A stretch of 38,166 bases of DNA from Chitinophagaceae bacterium (GTDB lineage Bacteria > Bacteroidota > Bacteroidia > Chitinophagales > Chitinophagaceae), in assembly GCA_009693615.1 (NCBI GenBank), contig SHWX01000004.1:1-38166 (forward strand), written 5' to 3'. Below the pieces are notes generated by a model, which had not been told where the DNA came from, made no database searches, and saw only the letters and a list, made by a program, of their open reading frames with translations. Positions 7,289 through 15,581 of the stretch are shown in pieces. The first letter of the stretch is position 1. Each line of letters starts with the position of its first letter. The position numbers and the translations under genes were made by a program.

Positions 7289-8275
7289 TTATTTCGAAGC
7301 TAAACTATCTTCTATAATACTTGCATAAAAATCGGTTAAATTCAAGCCCATGGCCCTTACTTGTTGAGGGATAATACTCGCTTCACTTTGCCCTGGTACC
7401 GTATTCACTTCTAATAAAAAGGCCTTCTGTACTTTTTCATCATAAATAAAATCAATTCTTACAACCCCTCTGCAATTTAAAGTAGCATATACTTGCTTAG
7501 CTGCTTCAGATAAATCCTTGAACATGGTCTCTGTAATAATTGCAGGTGTGATTTCTTCACTCTTGCCTTCATACTTTGCTGCAAAATCAAAAAATTCGTT
7601 TTCAGTTTTAATTTCAGTAATGGGTAAAACTGTGGTTACCCCTTTTGATTTAAATACCCCAATGGTGAATTCTCTTCCACTTATAAATTCTTCTACTAAT
7701 ACTTGTGTATCTTCTTTAAATGCTTTTTCTAAGGCAGGCGCTAATTCAGCAGCTGTATTTACTTTACTAATTCCAAAACTGCTTCCTCCATTATTAGGTT
7801 TCACAAATAAAGGAAGTTTAATCTGAGTTAATATTTGATCGGGGGTAAGTTGAGTGGAAGAAATTAAATGTAATGACTTTGCTACCGCAACTCCACCAAA
7901 ACCAGCCACGGCCACTGTGTATCTTTTATTAAATGTTAAAGCCGATGTGGCTGTATCGCAACTTGTATAAGGCAAACCAATTAAATCGAAATAGCCTTGC
8001 AATTTTCCATCTTCCCCTGGTGTACCATGGATACACATTAAAGCAATATCAAAATTAATTTTAAGACCGCCTTCCATAATGCTAAAGTCGGCTCTGTCCA
8101 CCGCTACTTCTTCGCCTACTATATTTTCATACCACCAGCCTGTAGGATGAATATCTATTAAATACACATCATATTTATTTTTGTCCAAGGCATTCATTAC
8201 AGTTTGAGCACTCTTATAACTAATTTGTGCTTCAGAACTTAAACCGCCTGTAACAAGTGCTACCCTTTTTTTCAT
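7289..8275 (-). CDS. ddl: D-alanine--D-alanine ligase
   Basis: This ATP-grasp ligase joins two D-alanines for the peptidoglycan stem peptide. Signatures: GGLSSEAQIS at the N-terminus, HGTPGEDGKLQGYFDLIGLPY, the ATP-grasp segment VKPNNGGSSFGI, VEEFISGREFTIGV and the metal-binding LLEVNTVPGQSE. The frame is open to 8317, but MKKRVALVTGG at 8275 is the family start; the upstream extension runs into the ferredoxin terminator hairpin (8314-8342). Length from 8275 is 328 residues, normal for Ddl. The PASTA gene follows. Confidence 0.95.
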   Translation of the reverse strand: MKKRVALVTGGLSSEAQISYKSAQTVMNALDKNKYDVYLIDIHPTGWWYENIVGEEVAVDRADFSIMEGGLKINFDIALMCIHGTPGEDGKLQGYFDLIGLPYTSCDTATSALTFNKRYTVAVAGFGGVAVAKSLHLISSTQLTPDQILTQIKLPLFVKPNNGGSSFGISKVNTAAELAPALEKAFKEDTQVLVEEFISGREFTIGVFKSKGVTTVLPITEIKTENEFFDFAAKYEGKSEEITPAIITETMFKDLSEAAKQVYATLNCRGVVRIDFIYDEKVQKAFLLEVNTVPGQSEASIIPQQVRAMGLNLTDFYASIIEDSLASK

Positions 8276-8313
8276 GTATACTAATTGATGTCCAAATTTA
8301 CTTAATAGAAGGC

Positions 8314-8342
8314 ACAAAAAAAGGGAAATTAATTCCCTTTTT
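8314..8342 (-). terminator. Intrinsic terminator after the ferredoxin gene
   Basis: AAAAAGGGAA / TTCCCTTTTT hairpin with a five-base loop, flanked by A-runs and T-runs so that it works on either strand. On the minus strand it sits 25 bp after the ferredoxin stop and just before ddl, separating the two genes. Confidence 0.75.
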
Positions 8343-8366
8343 AAAATATGAGTCTATGCGTTAATC

Positions 8367-8714
8367 TTAAGCGTGTAGTCTGTCTTTTTTAGCTAACAAT
8401 ACTTCTACTGTTTCTACATACATTTCATCAGGTATGCAACAATCCACTGGACAAACAGCAGCGCACTGAGGCTCTTCGTGGAAACCTTGACACTCTGTAC
8501 ATTTATTGGGTGTAATATAATAGGTATCTGCAGCTACTGGCGCAATTCTTTGTCCAGCATCTACTGAAGATCCGTCTAATAAAGTGAAAGCACCTTTAAC
8601 GGTTGTACCATCAGCGACAGCCCATTCTACACCACCTTCGTAGATAGCGTTATTTGGACATTCTGGTTCACAAGCACCGCAGTTAATACATTCATCCGTA
8701 ATTTTGATAGCCAT
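8367..8714 (-). CDS. 2[4Fe-4S] ferredoxin
   Basis: The 115-residue protein binds two [4Fe-4S] clusters: [12 protein letters not shown] (Cys9, 12, 15, 19) and [18 protein letters not shown] (Cys72, 75, 84, 88). The long insertion between the second and third cysteine of the second motif is typical of YfhL/Allochromatium-type ferredoxins, which have very low-potential clusters. It is divergent from the acyl-CoA reductase with 57 bp between the starts, an arrangement I associate with Bacteroidota; the electron partner cannot be read from the sequence. Confidence 0.94.
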   Translation of the reverse strand: MAIKITDECINCGACEPECPNNAIYEGGVEWAVADGTTVKGAFTLLDGSSVDAGQRIAPVAADTYYITPNKCTECQGFHEEPQCAAVCPVDCCIPDEMYVETVEVLLAKKDRLHA

Positions 8715-8740
8715 AAAAAATTATTTAAAAATTAGTAACG

Positions 8741-8748
8741 TAATTTTG
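8741..8748 (+). promoter_or_regulatory. -7 box of the acyl-CoA reductase gene
   Basis: TAATTTTG matches TAnnTTTG and lies 23 bp before the ATG. The -33 position is AT-rich without a clear TTTG. Confidence 0.4.
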
Positions 8749-8771
8749 CCCTACAAATATATAGAACAAGC

Positions 8772-9767
8772 ATGAACTTACAAGCAAGAATGGAGCATTT
8801 TTTTACACTAGGCGAGACCTTTTTTGACCCCAAAAATGAGGCGCTTCAATTGGCTAAAGAAAGAGCCTTTCAACAAAATTCTTGGTTTTTACCGGTTTTC
8901 ATGCATCATGCCATCACCCAAATAAGAGATTCTTTTTTATCCTTAGATGCCCTAAAACACTGGGCGAATAGCTATCCTAGCCTTTCAGATGCCCCCACTG
9001 GCAAAAAGGTAGGTATAGTAATGGCGGGTAATATTCCTCTAGTGGGTTTTCATGATTTACTCAGCACTTTAATTGCAGGCCATACAGCCGTGGTGAAGCT
9101 TTCCTCAAAAGATACCATACTTATGAAGTATGTGATTGAATCGCTTATTGAAATTAACCCCGCATTTGAAAAACTAATTATACAACAAGAGCAGCTTAAA
9201 AACTGCGATGCCTATATAGCAACAGGTAGTAATAATTCAGGACGCTATTTTGAACAATACTTTGGTAAATACCCTCATATTATTAGAAAAAATAAAACCT
9301 CTATTGCCATTTTAAATGGAAAGGAGTCCAAGGCTGAACTTGATTTACTTGCCGACGATATGCTTCTGTATTTTGGTATGGGATGTAGAAATGTGACTCA
9401 AATTTGGGTACCCGAGGGCTATGATTTTATACCTCTACTTGAATCCATGAAAAAATATAACTATTTAGGGGACGAACATAAATACAAGCATAATTATGAC
9501 TATCAGTTAGCCCTGCTTATGATGAACCGACAATTTTACATGGATACTGGCGGTATATTATTAAGTGAGAACCCTTCTCCCTTTGCGGCTCTATCCCAAA
9601 TTCATTACCAGTTCTACACCCCTGGGAAATTACCCACTATTGACAGTACCGAAGTTCAATGTATTGTTGGCATAAACGGGATTGCTTTTGGAGGGCCTCA
9701 GAAACCAAGCCTTTCAGACTATGCCGACGGGGTGGATACCCTTGAATTTTTAAGTAAAATTCCATAA
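8772..9767 (+). CDS. LuxC-family acyl-CoA reductase
   Basis: The 331-residue protein belongs to the LuxC / acyl-CoA reductase family, which reduces activated acyl groups to aldehydes with NAD(P)H. Visible are the nucleotide-binding region VGIVMAGNIPLVGFHD (80-95), AGHTAVVKLSSKD, ATGSNNSGRYFEQYF and the candidate thioester cysteine in FGMGCRNVTQIWVPE (Cys205). It is somewhat shorter than marine LuxC (about 480 residues), as usual for the Bacteroidota branch. The natural substrate is unknown; there is no acyltransferase (LuxD) or synthetase (LuxE) nearby. It faces away from the ferredoxin gene. Confidence 0.85.
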   Translation: MNLQARMEHFFTLGETFFDPKNEALQLAKERAFQQNSWFLPVFMHHAITQIRDSFLSLDALKHWANSYPSLSDAPTGKKVGIVMAGNIPLVGFHDLLSTLIAGHTAVVKLSSKDTILMKYVIESLIEINPAFEKLIIQQEQLKNCDAYIATGSNNSGRYFEQYFGKYPHIIRKNKTSIAILNGKESKAELDLLADDMLLYFGMGCRNVTQIWVPEGYDFIPLLESMKKYNYLGDEHKYKHNYDYQLALLMMNRQFYMDTGGILLSENPSPFAALSQIHYQFYTPGKLPTIDSTEVQCIVGINGIAFGGPQKPSLSDYADGVDTLEFLSKIP

Positions 9768-9909
9768 AAACGAATATTTTCGTAAATATTTTGTTAAAGC
9801 TGCTTAAACGGTTTTGTGATAAAATTTCAGCTTCGTTAATTTGTAGCTGAATTGGTATCAAATTTGTAAAGTATATGTAGAACAAATTTTTTATTATAAA
9901 AATTAAAGC

Positions 9910-11433
9910 ATGAATATGAACTTAAAAAATGTAGCAGCCATTATTGGTATTAGTGCAATGACTACCGTGGCAAGTATGTGGGCCTATGGAAAAATTACCG
10001 AGAAAAATTCAAGTTTTGAAACAGATGGTAAACTGCCTGCCAATTATGCCAATTTTTTTAATGGGACTGCCCCAGCATCTACTGTGGACTTCACCCCTGC
10101 TGCCAATGCAGCCGCCCCTGCTGTGGTGCATATTAAAACAAAGACCAACGCCAAAAAAGTAGAGACCAATCAAAGAAGACAAAGAAACCCATTTGGTGAT
10201 TTGTTTGGCGATGAAGATATGTTCGGAGATTTTTTTGGTGGCCCAAGAATGCAACCAGAACAAAGAGCAAGTGGTAGTGGTGTATTAATTACAGCAGACG
10301 GATACATTGTAACGAATAACCACGTAGTCAACGGTGCAGATGAAATTAATGTAACGCTAACGAATAAGAAAACTTATAAAGCAAAAGTAATTGGAGTAGA
10401 TGCCAGCAGCGATATTGCGGTGATAAAAATTGAAGGAAGTGGATTGCCTTATTTAGTTTATGGCAATAGCGATGAAATTAAATTAGGACAGTGGGTACTT
10501 GCTATTGGTTATCCCTTAAACTTAGATGTAACTATTACCGCAGGTATTATTAGTGCTAAAAACCGCTCAATTGATATTAACTCAAGACAGAGTGATAAAC
10601 CAGTAGAATCGTTTTTGCAAACAGATGCTGCGGTGAACCAAGGCAATAGTGGTGGCGCCTTAGTAAATACCAGTGGTGAACTAGTTGGTATAAACTCTGC
10701 CATAGCCTCTCCTACTGGTTCTTATGCAGGTTATGCTTATGCTATTCCTGTAAATATGGTGAAAAAAGTAGTTACTGATATTGTAAAATACGGCACAGTG
10801 CAAAGAGCTTACTTAGGTATTAGTTATCCTAGGGATGGTTTGTCTGAAGAAGAATTGAAAAAAGTATTGGTAGAACTAAATACAAAATACAAAGAAGGAG
10901 AAGGTATTTTAATTACCGATGTATTAGACGGAGGTGCCGCTAAAGCTGCAGGTATTAAAAAAGGTGATGTACTTTTAAAAATTAATGGAGTAGCTGTGAA
11001 AACTTCTCCTGAATTACAAGAACAAGTTTCTAGATACAAGCCAGGAGATAAAATGAATTTAATAATAAAGCGTGAAGGCAAGGATATGACCATGGTTGTA
11101 ACCTTAAAAGCAAAATTAGGTACTACCGACTTAGTAAAAAGTTCTAAGGCCGCTGAAAAATTAGGTGGTAAATTAGAAACTATTGATAAAGCCACTGCTG
11201 AAAAGAACGATTTAGAAGGCGGTGTTTTAATTAAAGAATTAGGAACTGGTATTATTGGTAAAAGCAGAATTGAAAAAGGCTTTGTGATTACACATGTAAA
11301 CGAAGAACCTGTTAAAACAGTAGAAGAGTTTTATGAGGCTTTGAAAAAAGCTACATCAAGTAGTGTTAAAATTTCAGGAGTCTACCCTGGTTATTTTGGT
11401 AACTACGCCTTTATTTTAAACTTAAATGAATAA
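9910..11433 (+). CDS. HtrA/DegP-type periplasmic serine protease
   Basis: The 507-residue protein has an uncleaved or cleavable N-terminal membrane segment (about 6-27), a Gly/Phe-rich loop (95-112) and a trypsin-like domain with catalytic His138 (TNNHVVNG), Asp168 (SSDIAVIKI) and Ser247 (NQGNSGGAL). Two PDZ domains follow, about 295-395 and 405-505; the second is more divergent. It degrades or refolds damaged envelope proteins. The ATG at 9916 is an alternative start. It is monocistronic and followed by a strong terminator. Confidence 0.95.
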   Translation: MNMNLKNVAAIIGISAMTTVASMWAYGKITEKNSSFETDGKLPANYANFFNGTAPASTVDFTPAANAAAPAVVHIKTKTNAKKVETNQRRQRNPFGDLFGDEDMFGDFFGGPRMQPEQRASGSGVLITADGYIVTNNHVVNGADEINVTLTNKKTYKAKVIGVDASSDIAVIKIEGSGLPYLVYGNSDEIKLGQWVLAIGYPLNLDVTITAGIISAKNRSIDINSRQSDKPVESFLQTDAAVNQGNSGGALVNTSGELVGINSAIASPTGSYAGYAYAIPVNMVKKVVTDIVKYGTVQRAYLGISYPRDGLSEEELKKVLVELNTKYKEGEGILITDVLDGGAAKAAGIKKGDVLLKINGVAVKTSPELQEQVSRYKPGDKMNLIIKREGKDMTMVVTLKAKLGTTDLVKSSKAAEKLGGKLETIDKATAEKNDLEGGVLIKELGTGIIGKSRIEKGFVITHVNEEPVKTVEEFYEALKKATSSSVKISGVYPGYFGNYAFILNLNE

Positions 11434-11483
11434 GTAAATTATTTAATAAAAATGTTTTTGGTTGGGTTAGGTGGATGAAAGAA

Positions 11484-11515
11484 AAAGCCTCTCGATTTTC
11501 GGGGGGCTTTTAATT
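11484..11515. terminator. Bidirectional intrinsic terminator between htrA-type gene and mazG
   Basis: Eleven-pair stem AAAGCCTCTCG / CGGGGGGCTTT (with two G-U pairs) and a five-base loop, flanked by A-rich and T-rich sequence. It lies between two convergent stops and can serve both. Confidence 0.8.
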
Positions 11516-12310
11516 TTATTTCATCTTTTGCCAAATAGCTTCTTTTTCAGCAAGACTTAGGGAAGCCAAGTCTAAGCCATTGTCCTTGGCATAGGCCTCC
11601 ATGAGTTCAAAACGCTTTTTAAATTTCTTATTGGTTTTCTCAAGGGCAGTTTCTGGGTCAATTTTTAGAAAACGTGCATAGTTGATGAGGCTAAAAAATA
11701 CGTCTCCCAATTCATCTTCCATCTTCTCCATGTCGTTTTGGGCTATTTCATGCTGCAGTTCTCCTATCTCCTCATTCACTTTATCCCAAACCTGTTCCTT
11801 ATTCTCCCATTCAAAACCTACTTGTTTTACCTTTTCTTGAATTCTTAAAGCTTTTACCATAGAAGGTAAACTATTGGGCACTCCACTTAATATAGTTTTT
11901 TTACCATCCCCTTCTTTTAACTTAAGCTGCTCCCAATTTAATTTCACTTGCTCTTCCGTCTCAGCCTTTACATCACCATAAATATGCGGATGTCTATGAA
12001 TTAATTTTTTTGAAATACCTGCTATGACTTCTTCTAAAATGAATTCATTTTTTTCAGAAGCTATTTTGGTATAAAATAAAATATGTAATAATAAATCGCC
12101 TAACTCTTCTTTAATGCCTTGCCAATCCTCTTCAATAATAGCATCTACTAATTCATACAACTCTTCAATGGTATTACTTCTTAAACTATGTATAGTTTGC
12201 TTTTTATCCCAAGGGCATTCTGCTCTTAGTCGGTCCATAATGGCCACTAGTTCTAAAAAGTTTTTGGAAATATTTTCTTGAGACATAATTAAATTCTGTT
12301 TTTCAGTCAT
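11516..12310 (-). CDS. mazG: Nucleoside triphosphate pyrophosphohydrolase MazG
   Basis: The protein (264 residues, or 256 from the ATG at 12286, MSQENISK) has two MazG domains, about 18-130 and 155-245. The first shows CPWDKKQTIHSLRSNTIEE and EELYELVDAI with the EExxE metal ligands; the second has EIGELQHEIA and EDELGDVFFSLINYARFL. It hydrolyses (d)NTPs to monophosphate and pyrophosphate, housecleaning the pool and in some bacteria modulating ppGpp. A -7-like TTACTTTAG touches the upstream ATG, so the downstream ATG at 12286 may be the real start with a short leader. The end converges on the HtrA gene across a shared terminator. Confidence 0.94.
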   Translation of the reverse strand: MTEKQNLIMSQENISKNFLELVAIMDRLRAECPWDKKQTIHSLRSNTIEELYELVDAIIEEDWQGIKEELGDLLLHILFYTKIASEKNEFILEEVIAGISKKLIHRHPHIYGDVKAETEEQVKLNWEQLKLKEGDGKKTILSGVPNSLPSMVKALRIQEKVKQVGFEWENKEQVWDKVNEEIGELQHEIAQNDMEKMEDELGDVFFSLINYARFLKIDPETALEKTNKKFKKRFELMEAYAKDNGLDLASLSLAEKEAIWQKMK

Positions 12311-12321
12311 CTAAAGTAAGC

Positions 12322-12356
12322 AAAAAAAATCCCTCTCGAAATAATCGAGAGGGATT
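12322..12356 (-). terminator. Terminator after tRNA-Leu
   Basis: A perfect 11-bp stem (AATCCCTCTCG and its complement, 7-base loop) is followed on the minus strand by an A/T run of seven. It begins two bases after the tRNA-Leu discriminator base, so processing must trim very closely. Confidence 0.85.
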
Positions 12357-12357
12357 G

Positions 12358-12661
12358 TGCCTCAGGCGGGAATCGAACCCGCACGGGCGTTGCGGCCCAC
12401 AGGATTTTCTTACTACTATGGTTTTCACCACCCTACTCTGGTTTGTAGTCTGGACTATGCCTTCACCATATCTTTCGATTTAGGTGCTCCGTGTCTAGTC
12501 TCTACACGTTCCCTTTCGGGCTTCGCTCGGTATTCCCATCTTAAAGGGTTCGCCGAATTTACGGAGTTCTACATCTTCAATTTCTCGAAGTGCACTCAAA
12601 TTTTGTTCAACCAAAGAACAATGTCTAAGTCCTGCGTGTCTACCAGTTCCACCACCAAGGC
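12358..12661 (-). tRNA. tRNA-Leu(UAA), split by a group I intron
   Basis: The 5' exon (12627-12661) is GCCTTGG, D arm, and CAGGACTT ending at U34. The 3' exon (12358-12408) starts AAAATCCTG, then a long class II variable arm (GGGC / GCCC), T arm GCGGG-TTCGATT-CCCGC and acceptor CTGAGGC plus discriminator A. Joined, the anticodon loop is CTTAAAA, i.e. anticodon UAA, with a five-pair stem CAGGA/TCCTG. The acceptor stem has seven pairs including two G-U. CCA is not encoded. A 218-base insert with group I hallmarks lies after U34, the same loop position as in cyanobacterial tRNA-Leu(UAA). No separate promoter is seen; co-transcription from the tRNA-Gly promoter is likely. Confidence 0.93.
12409..12626 (-). 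ncRNA. Group I self-splicing intron inside tRNA-Leu(UAA)
   Basis: The 218-base intron encodes no protein. Core helices can be paired by eye on the minus strand: P3 CTCCGT (12561-12566) with ACGGAG (12487-12492); P4 TTCGG (12553-12557) with CCGA (12527-12530); P5 CCC/GGG; P6 CCC-GAAA-GGG with a GNRA loop; P7 GACTA (12496-12500) with TAGTC (12453-12457); P8 CACC (12483-12486) with GGTG (12464-12467). The R-like element GTGTAGAGACTAGACACGG and S-like AAGGCATAGTCC match group I consensus. The 5' site follows a U that can form U-G in P1 with downstream GAGU, and the last intron base is G, as the omega-G rule demands. Confidence 0.9.
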
Positions 12662-12676
12662 GTCTTCATCAGACTT

Positions 12677-12710
12677 AAAAAAAATCCCTGTCCGAAGAAC
12701 GGGATTTTTG
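12677..12710 (-). terminator. Hairpin with T-run between tRNA-Gly and tRNA-Leu
   Basis: Stem AAAAATCCC / GGGATTTTT with eight T on the minus strand directly after tRNA-Gly. It looks like an intrinsic terminator, yet no promoter is visible between it and tRNA-Leu, so it may be partial or a processing signal. Confidence 0.6.
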
Positions 12711-12711
12711 G

Positions 12712-12784
<73 letters not shown>

Positions 12785-12810
12785 TTGTATAAGAACTATT
12801 TTTAGGACTG

Positions 12811-12841
12811 CAAAAATAACGAAACAGCGCTCTTAAACAAA
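12811..12841 (-). promoter_or_regulatory. Consensus promoter of the tRNA-Gly / tRNA-Leu unit
   Basis: The minus strand has TTTG (12838-12841), a 19-bp spacer and TATTTTTG (12811-12818): a full match to the Bacteroidota TTTG-N19-TAnnTTTG consensus. It is the best promoter in the window and lies 26 bp before tRNA-Gly. Confidence 0.75.
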
Positions 12842-12850
12842 TTTTTTTTC

Positions 12851-13054
12851 TTACTTATACTCAGGCTTGTACTGTGAGCTAGGTTGCACTTCTGGATTGG
12901 GTTTAACGAAACGGCTGTTGTAAAGTTGACTACAATTACCTAAAACCAATGCTAGTATAGCAAAAATAGACACATAAAAAAAGAATCGAGACGAACTTAC
13001 CCAATTAGTGGCGATATCTTTTTCTGCTGTATTATCTTGTAAATCTTGTGACAT
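12851..13054 (-). CDS. Small single-pass membrane protein
   Basis: This 67-residue protein has a hydrophilic acidic N-terminus (1-20), one membrane segment (about 23-40, RFFFYVSIFAILALVLGN) and a short polar tail rich in Pro, Ser and Lys. I recognise no family. It follows the glycosyltransferase gene on the same strand by 37 bp, so it is likely co-transcribed, and its frame is clean. Function unknown. Confidence 0.65.
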   Translation of the reverse strand: MSQDLQDNTAEKDIATNWVSSSRFFFYVSIFAILALVLGNCSQLYNSRFVKPNPEVQPSSQYKPEYK

Positions 13055-13091
13055 ATTGTTTATTTACGGATGCAAAAATAGCAACAAGTTC

Positions 13092-14120
13092 TTAATAATG
13101 AACTAGTTTGGTCACTATTTTACTAAAATACTGCTTGTTTTTAATAAAGTATTGATAAACCACGGATCCAGCATAAACACCTTCTAGTTTTTCTAAGGCT
13201 TTAGGATTTGGACTTCTTTTCAGTTTACCAGACAATACATAACCTATATAGGCAAAATGCGCTTTGCCAATAGCAAAAAAGAAGCTCGTATCACCACTTA
13301 ATAAGCCCTTATAGGCTGAAATAGCATCTAAACTAAACCTAGCAGGTAATTTCCAAATAAGCGATGATAAAGGCAAATTCTTAGAAAGCATGATTAAGTT
13401 GTTTCTAAAATTTAAAAACACCTTACGACCCCCTCTTGGTAAGGTGCCTGCTCCTACATGATAAACTATGGCTTCAGGACAAGCATAAATTTTATAACCT
13501 GCTAATTGTAATCTCCAAGATAAATCTATTTCTTCTTGATGTGCAAAAAAGCTTGCATCAAAACCATTCATTGCATGAAATAATTCAGAACGAATCATCA
13601 TGCAAGCACCGGTTGCCCAAAATATAGGCGCTGCAGTATCATACTGCTTATTATCTTTTTCACATACATCAAAAACACGCCCTCTTGAAAATGGATAACC
13701 CAATGCATCTATCCAACCTCCTGCCGCCCCTGCATATTCAAATACTTCCTTATTATTATAAGATAATATTTTTGGCTGACAAGCCGCAATGGTTTTATCT
13801 AACTCCAATAAATTTACCATGGGCTGTATCCAATGAGGATCCACTGCCACATCTGAATTTAATAAAACATAATAATCGGCCTTTACTTTTTGCAAGGCCC
13901 AATTATAGCCGCCCGCAAAACCTTCGTTTGTATTATTCGTAATTATTTTAACTGCGGGGAATTTTTCTTTAACGAGAGTAATAGAATTATCGGAAGAACC
14001 ATTGTCGGCCACCACCAGTTCAAAATTTTCATATTGAGTGGCTAAAACGGATGGCAAGAATTTTGCTAAATAACCGGCCCCGTTATAATTTAATATGACT
14101 ATGGAGACTAGCGGTTTCAA
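13092..14120 (-). CDS. GT2-family glycosyltransferase (rhamnosyltransferase-like)
   Basis: The 342-residue protein has a GT-A domain: VSIVILNYNGAGYLAKFLPS at the N-terminus, Asp39 in VVADNGSSDNS, the metal/sugar-nucleotide motif LLNSDVAVDP (Asp90), and acceptor-side GACMMIRSELFHAMNGFD with HQEEIDLSWRLQLAGY, typical of the WbbL-like branch. It transfers a sugar from a nucleotide donor, probably onto a surface glycan or lipid carrier. The C-terminal 90 residues are basic and partly hydrophobic, suggesting membrane association. It stands apart from the glycan cluster at 19589-29103. Donor and acceptor cannot be told from sequence. Confidence 0.9.
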   Translation of the reverse strand: MKPLVSIVILNYNGAGYLAKFLPSVLATQYENFELVVADNGSSDNSITLVKEKFPAVKIITNNTNEGFAGGYNWALQKVKADYYVLLNSDVAVDPHWIQPMVNLLELDKTIAACQPKILSYNNKEVFEYAGAAGGWIDALGYPFSRGRVFDVCEKDNKQYDTAAPIFWATGACMMIRSELFHAMNGFDASFFAHQEEIDLSWRLQLAGYKIYACPEAIVYHVGAGTLPRGGRKVFLNFRNNLIMLSKNLPLSSLIWKLPARFSLDAISAYKGLLSGDTSFFFAIGKAHFAYIGYVLSGKLKRSPNPKALEKLEGVYAGSVVYQYFIKNKQYFSKIVTKLVHY

Positions 14121-14240
14121 TGTAATTGTTTTTGCGAATGTAAGCCCAAAATATGGGAAATTGAAGTAAAAAAACTAACTTTCACCTATGAATACGGGAA
14201 GTTTTTTACATAGAAACCTAGATTTACTCAATCATCCCTT

Positions 14241-14300
14241 GGGGTAGTTAAACTACCTCCTATTTTTTTGTATGCAAGCGAAATTTATTTTTCGCTTTTG
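14241..14300 (+). promoter_or_regulatory. Two tandem terminator-like hairpins in the rocD leader
   Basis: Hairpin 1 (14241-14259): GGTAGT-TAA-ACTACC with two further outer pairs (one G-U), followed by TATTTTTTT. Hairpin 2 (14276-14297): AAGCGAAA / TTTCGCTT with a six-base loop, then TTTG. Both have T-runs on the plus strand only, and no plus-strand gene ends upstream, so they are either a leader attenuator or ends of a short unannotated RNA. Confidence 0.45.
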
Positions 14301-14348
14301 TATCCAGTTTTCAGAACAATTTAATTTCCAATAATTCAATTTATAGAA

Positions 14349-15581
14349 ATGACTCAATCAACTATTAGTTCCTATGCTGCTAAATATTTAGCACTAGAGG
14401 AAAAATATGGCGCTCATAATTACCACCCACTTCCAGTAGTACTTGAAAGAGGGGAAGGTGTGTACTTATACGATGTAGATGGTAAAAAATACTTCGATTT
14501 TTTAAGTGGTTATTCTGCGGTGAACCAAGGCCATTGCCATCCAGCCATTATTGATGCTTTACAAAAACAAGCAAGCAAACTCACTTTAACTTCTCGTGCT
14601 TTTCATAATAATTTATTGGGCGAGTATGAAAAATACATCACCGAGTATTTTGGATACGATAAAGTACTTCCTATGAATACAGGTGTGGAAGGTGGAGAGA
14701 CCGCAATTAAATTAGCGCGTCGTTGGGGATATAATGTAAAAGGTATTGCTGAAAATAAAGCCAAAATAATTTTTCCTGAAGGTAATTTTTGGGGCCGCAC
14801 ATTAGCAGCTATTTCTTCATCTACCGATCCTAGTAGCTTTAAAGGTTTTGGCCCTTATATGCCGGGCTTTGGCTTAGTACCTTATAACGATTTAGTAGCT
14901 TTAGAAGAAGCTTTAAAAGATAAAGAAGTGGCATCCTTCATGGTAGAGCCCATTCAAGGCGAGGCCGGCGTAGTCATTCCCGATGATGGCTATTTAAAAG
15001 CAGTGCGTGATTTATGTGATAAGTACCATGTTTTATTTATTGCAGATGAAATTCAAACTGGTTTAGCAAGAACGGGAAAGATGCTAGCCTGCGATCATGA
15101 AAATGTTAAGCCCGATATTTTAATATTAGGAAAAGCATTAAGCGGTGGCACACTTCCTATTTCTGCAGTACTTGCTAGCAATGAAATTATGATGCAAATT
15201 TTACCAGGCGAACATGGTTCTACTTATGGAGGAAACCCATTGGCTTGTGCAGTGGCTATAAAATCTCTGGAAGTATTGAAGTCGGAGAAGATGGCGGAGA
15301 ATGCAGCAAAAATGGGCGAAAGATTAAGACAAGGTTTAGCCAATTTAAATTCTCCCTTTATTACCACCATTCGTGGTAAGGGTTTATTAAATGCTATTGT
15401 AATTAAACACGAGAACCCTGATGCGAGTTGGGATTTATGTTTACACTTAAAAGATTTAGGCCTTTTAGCAAAACCTACTCATGGAGATAAAATAAGATTT
15501 GCACCTCCTTTAATTATAACTGAAAAACAAATTGATGAAGCCGTTCAAATTATTGGCGCTGGTTTGAAACTTTTATCTTAG
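14349..15581 (+). CDS. rocD: Ornithine--oxo-acid aminotransferase
   Basis: The 410-residue class-III PLP aminotransferase matches ornithine aminotransferases along its length: [18 protein letters not shown] at the N-terminus, [41 protein letters not shown]-binding Asp233 in IADEIQTG and Schiff-base Lys262 in [11 protein letters not shown]. It converts ornithine and 2-oxoglutarate to glutamate semialdehyde and glutamate, linking arginine and proline metabolism in the cytoplasm. It is monocistronic behind a leader with two terminator-like hairpins. Its last 32 bp overlap the convergent membrane-protein gene. Confidence 0.95.
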   Translation: MTQSTISSYAAKYLALEEKYGAHNYHPLPVVLERGEGVYLYDVDGKKYFDFLSGYSAVNQGHCHPAIIDALQKQASKLTLTSRAFHNNLLGEYEKYITEYFGYDKVLPMNTGVEGGETAIKLARRWGYNVKGIAENKAKIIFPEGNFWGRTLAAISSSTDPSSFKGFGPYMPGFGLVPYNDLVALEEALKDKEVASFMVEPIQGEAGVVIPDDGYLKAVRDLCDKYHVLFIADEIQTGLARTGKMLACDHENVKPDILILGKALSGGTLPISAVLASNEIMMQILPGEHGSTYGGNPLACAVAIKSLEVLKSEKMAENAAKMGERLRQGLANLNSPFITTIRGKGLLNAIVIKHENPDASWDLCLHLKDLGLLAKPTHGDKIRFAPPLIITEKQIDEAVQIIGAGLKLLS

